From Sinorhizobium fredii (GTDB taxonomy: Bacteria > Pseudomonadota > Alphaproteobacteria > Rhizobiales > Rhizobiaceae): DNA of 64,000 bases. Below, piece after piece: positions 62,050-64,000 of the stretch. Position 1 is the stretch's first letter. Each line of letters begins with the position of its first letter. The translations under genes were made by a program, and so were the position numbers. The notes under the pieces are model-generated. The model saw only the letters and a list, made by a program, of their open reading frames with translations, ran no database searches and was not told the origin of the DNA. The DNA is taken from contig NZ_CP024307.1 in assembly GCF_002944405.1 (NCBI RefSeq), positions 2,190,501 to 2,254,500 on the forward strand, written 5' to 3'.

Positions 62050-62079
62050 CCTGCCCCGGTCTTCAGAGCGTAACTCTTC

Positions 62080-62110
62080 TCGTGGAGGCGATAGCGGCCT
62101 CCGGTTGCGG
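62080..62110. terminator. Hairpin between convergent genes
   Basis: GGAGGC at 62084–62089 pairs with GCCTCC at 62097–62102, a short 6-bp stem with a 7-base loop between two convergent stops. No strong T-run, so only a candidate. Confidence 0.4.
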
Positions 62111-62133
62111 GAAGTTTTCGCCTGACCGATCGA

Positions 62134-64000
62134 TCACAGGGCTGCCGATGGGGGCGAAGGTTGCGCCGGTGAGACCTGTGCGGATACCGGATCGCTCTTC
62201 GCTGCATCGACAAAGGAGCGGTAGAAGTTGAGCGCGCGGCCCATCTGTCGCGATCCTTGCGCGGAGAAATGCCCATGGTCCTCGAAAAGCTCTACGCCCT
62301 GATCCTCGACCTTGCAGGCATCCGCATCGCAAAGATAATCCATGAAGCTGACAACGGGATACTCGTCGGCGATATCGGCGACGACCTGTAGTATGTCCTT
62401 GTCGTGGACGCGAACATTCTTGAGCGGCAACTCGCAGCGCTCAATCGGTTGATCCAAGAGTCTTGCCCGCGCAACGCAAAGGCCGGTGTCGCGGCCGTCA
62501 TGCGGCGTCGGCGCGACGAACACGGCCTCAAAACCATTTGCCTTTAGCCAGGCAAGCGTCGAGCGCAGGCTGGTGGTGAGGGTCTTCACCTCGGTGGGGA
62601 CTTCCCGCCTTCCTTCGACGAGCACCATCTCTTCCGTCAGGTACTGGCTAAGCTGCGATGACAGGACGACATAGCGGATCGACTTGTTCGCTACCAGGAA
62701 ACGCCGCACATCATCATTATGCTGGGCGCATTCCTTCGGCCAGCTCGGGCCAAGCCGCGGCGCCATCGGGGACAGGTCGAGAAACGGCCCGCAATTGTTT
62801 TTGGTAAGTTGTAGCAACCGGACGTCAGGCTTCGAGGCAATGATGCCATCAACCAGATGTCGTGCAAAGGAATCGCCCCAAACGGCCATTTCGGGTGTGT
62901 GGCTTGTAGCGCATTTGAGATCGACCGCCGCATCGCACCGCTTGCCGAGGCCGACACTCGAGCCGGTCAGCCGCGCCAAGTCCCGCTTTTGCGCAACCAT
63001 CCCGTCCGTCCCATCAAGGCCCAGGCCCAAAAGGATTGCCACGGCACCAGAGGCGATCGTGAAACTAAAGACGGCGCGCCGTCCGAAACGGGCTCGTTTG
63101 CGGAACGGCTGCTCGACATAGCGCCAGCTGAAATAGGCCAATACGAAGCAAATCGCGATCAGCAGCAAGTAACCGAAACGTGGAATCTCGTCGATCCAAC
63201 GCAAGCGCGCGAAGGCGAAGACCGGCTGATGCCAGAGATAGAGGCTATAGCTTAGAAGTCCGATCGCCACCAAGGGCCGCCACGAAAGCAGTTTGCCCAC
63301 GACCGTGTCTCCGTGTGCAAAGGCGAGCACGAGAGTAGTTCCCAGCACCACCGGCAGCGTCGTCCAGCCGGGGTAGTAAGCCGTTCCTTGGAGGAGGATG
63401 TAACTGGCGGCGATGGCGCAAAGACCGAGCGCTGCCAGGATCTCACGCATTCGTTGGGGAAAATCGAATTGCCTCTCATTGGCAATCGCCAGCATTGCAC
63501 CGATGCCGAGCTCCCAAAAGCGGCTCGGCAGCAGGTAGAAATTTGCGGCCGGATCGATGCGGGCAAGAATCTGCGTGGCTCCAAAGCTGAGGATAACGCC
63601 AGTCGCCAGAAGCTTCATCACCTTAGCCACCGAGTAGCGGCGAAGCGCGAGTAGAAGCAGGGGCAACGCAATGTAAAACTGCTCCTCGACGGCCAGTGAC
63701 CAGGTGTGCAGAAGGGGCATCAAGTCCGTGTTCGGCGCGAAATACCCGGTCTGACCCCAGAACAGGAAATTCGACCCGAGAAGGCTCACCGCATAAAGGC
63801 TCTTGCCGAAATTGTTGAGCTCCTGCGGCAGCATCCAAAGAGCGGCGAACGCGGTCGAAACGGTGCAGATGAAGAGCAAAGCTGGCGCAAGACGCCTCGC
63901 GCGGCGTTCGTAGAATCCGACAATGCTGAAGCTACCGTCGCGGATTTCGCGGTGGATGATCGCCGTGATCAGATAACCACTGATGACGAAGAAAACGTCT
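62134..64000 (-). CDS. OafA/YrhL-type acyltransferase with SGNH domain (5' end outside window)
   Basis: Partial; the 5' end lies beyond position 64000. The visible part starts with DVFFVISGYLITAIIHREI, the acyltransferase-3 signature, and continues through about ten membrane helices to about 62.9 kb. The C-terminal SGNH hydrolase-like domain has the catalytic Ser block AVWGDSFARHLVDGI and the HFSAQGSRQMG His block. Such proteins O-acetylate lipopolysaccharide, capsule or exopolysaccharide. The next gene is not visible, so the target glycan is unknown. Confidence 0.9.
   Translation of the reverse strand, partial: DVFFVISGYLITAIIHREIRDGSFSIVGFYERRARRLAPALLFICTVSTAFAALWMLPQELNNFGKSLYAVSLLGSNFLFWGQTGYFAPNTDLMPLLHTWSLAVEEQFYIALPLLLLALRRYSVAKVMKLLATGVILSFGATQILARIDPAANFYLLPSRFWELGIGAMLAIANERQFDFPQRMREILAALGLCAIAASYILLQGTAYYPGWTTLPVVLGTTLVLAFAHGDTVVGKLLSWRPLVAIGLLSYSLYLWHQPVFAFARLRWIDEIPRFGYLLLIAICFVLAYFSWRYVEQPFRKRARFGRRAVFSFTIASGAVAILLGLGLDGTDGMVAQKRDLARLTGSSVGLGKRCDAAVDLKCATSHTPEMAVWGDSFARHLVDGIIASKPDVRLLQLTKNNCGPFLDLSPMAPRLGPSWPKECAQHNDDVRRFLVANKSIRYVVLSSQLSQYLTEEMVLVEGRREVPTEVKTLTTSLRSTLAWLKANGFEAVFVAPTPHDGRDTGLCVARARLLDQPIERCELPLKNVRVHDKDILQVVADIADEYPVVSFMDYLCDADACKVEDQGVELFEDHGHFSAQGSRQMGRALNFYRSFVDAAKSDPVSAQVSPAQPSPPSAAL

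Overview
The window looks like a chromosomal segment of a Sinorhizobium/Ensifer-type alphaproteobacterium. Codons are GC-rich. The acpXL–lpxXL cluster for very-long-chain lipid A acylation, the aerobic cobalamin genes in Pseudomonas denitrificans nomenclature (cobA-B-C-D-E, cobP-W-N-O, cobQ), a Zur/Znu zinc locus and many ABC/TRAP uptake systems are all typical of that group. Genus is inferred from gene content recognised by eye, not from a database search. No tRNA, rRNA, CRISPR, integrase, transposase or phage gene was seen. The region reads as core chromosome with small scars and palindromic repeats rather than an island.

Layout. 0–6 kb: a fumarylacetoacetate-hydrolase-fold enzyme, a gamma-carbonic-anhydrase-like protein, a membrane-anchored phytochelatin-synthase-like cysteine protease, then a zinc locus (znuA divergent from znuC-znuB-zur, with two palindromes between them) and an RcnB-like periplasmic protein. 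6–12 kb: a GH43 glycosidase, a TRAP transporter split over both strands, and a cupin. 12–24 kb: a sugar-catabolic block on the minus strand (binding protein, two permeases, GH2 beta-mannosidase-like enzyme, ATPase, TIM-barrel epimerase, Gfo/Idh oxidoreductase, aldo/keto reductase), with a divergent LacI regulator and two matching operators. 24–31.5 kb: a cyclase-TPR protein, small conserved proteins, gnd, an AraC regulator and an SRPBCC–VOC pair.

31.7–37.4 kb: a fixP-like 3' fragment, then the acpXL-fabZXL-fabF2XL-fabF1XL-adh2XL-lpxXL operon that makes the C28 acyl chain and attaches it to lipid A. 37.5–56.4 kb: a glycerophosphodiesterase and the cobalamin genes in three transcription units (cobE-A-B-C-D, riboswitch-cobP-W-N-O, cobQ). 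A TSUP permease and a FecR protein/CHASE2-cyclase pair lie between them. 57–64 kb: a glycine-betaine/proline-type ABC locus whose permease gene is reduced to a 3' stub, a tautomerase/LysR divergent pair, a homocysteine methyltransferase, and an OafA-type acyltransferase running off the right edge.

Most noteworthy: a 204-bp inverted-repeat element sits in frame inside cobN and accounts for its extra length. The second ketosynthase of the VLCFA cluster lacks the catalytic Cys and one His, like a chain-length factor. The osmolyte ABC permease has been deleted but its translational-coupling junction remains. A fixP-like fragment has lost its haem motif.
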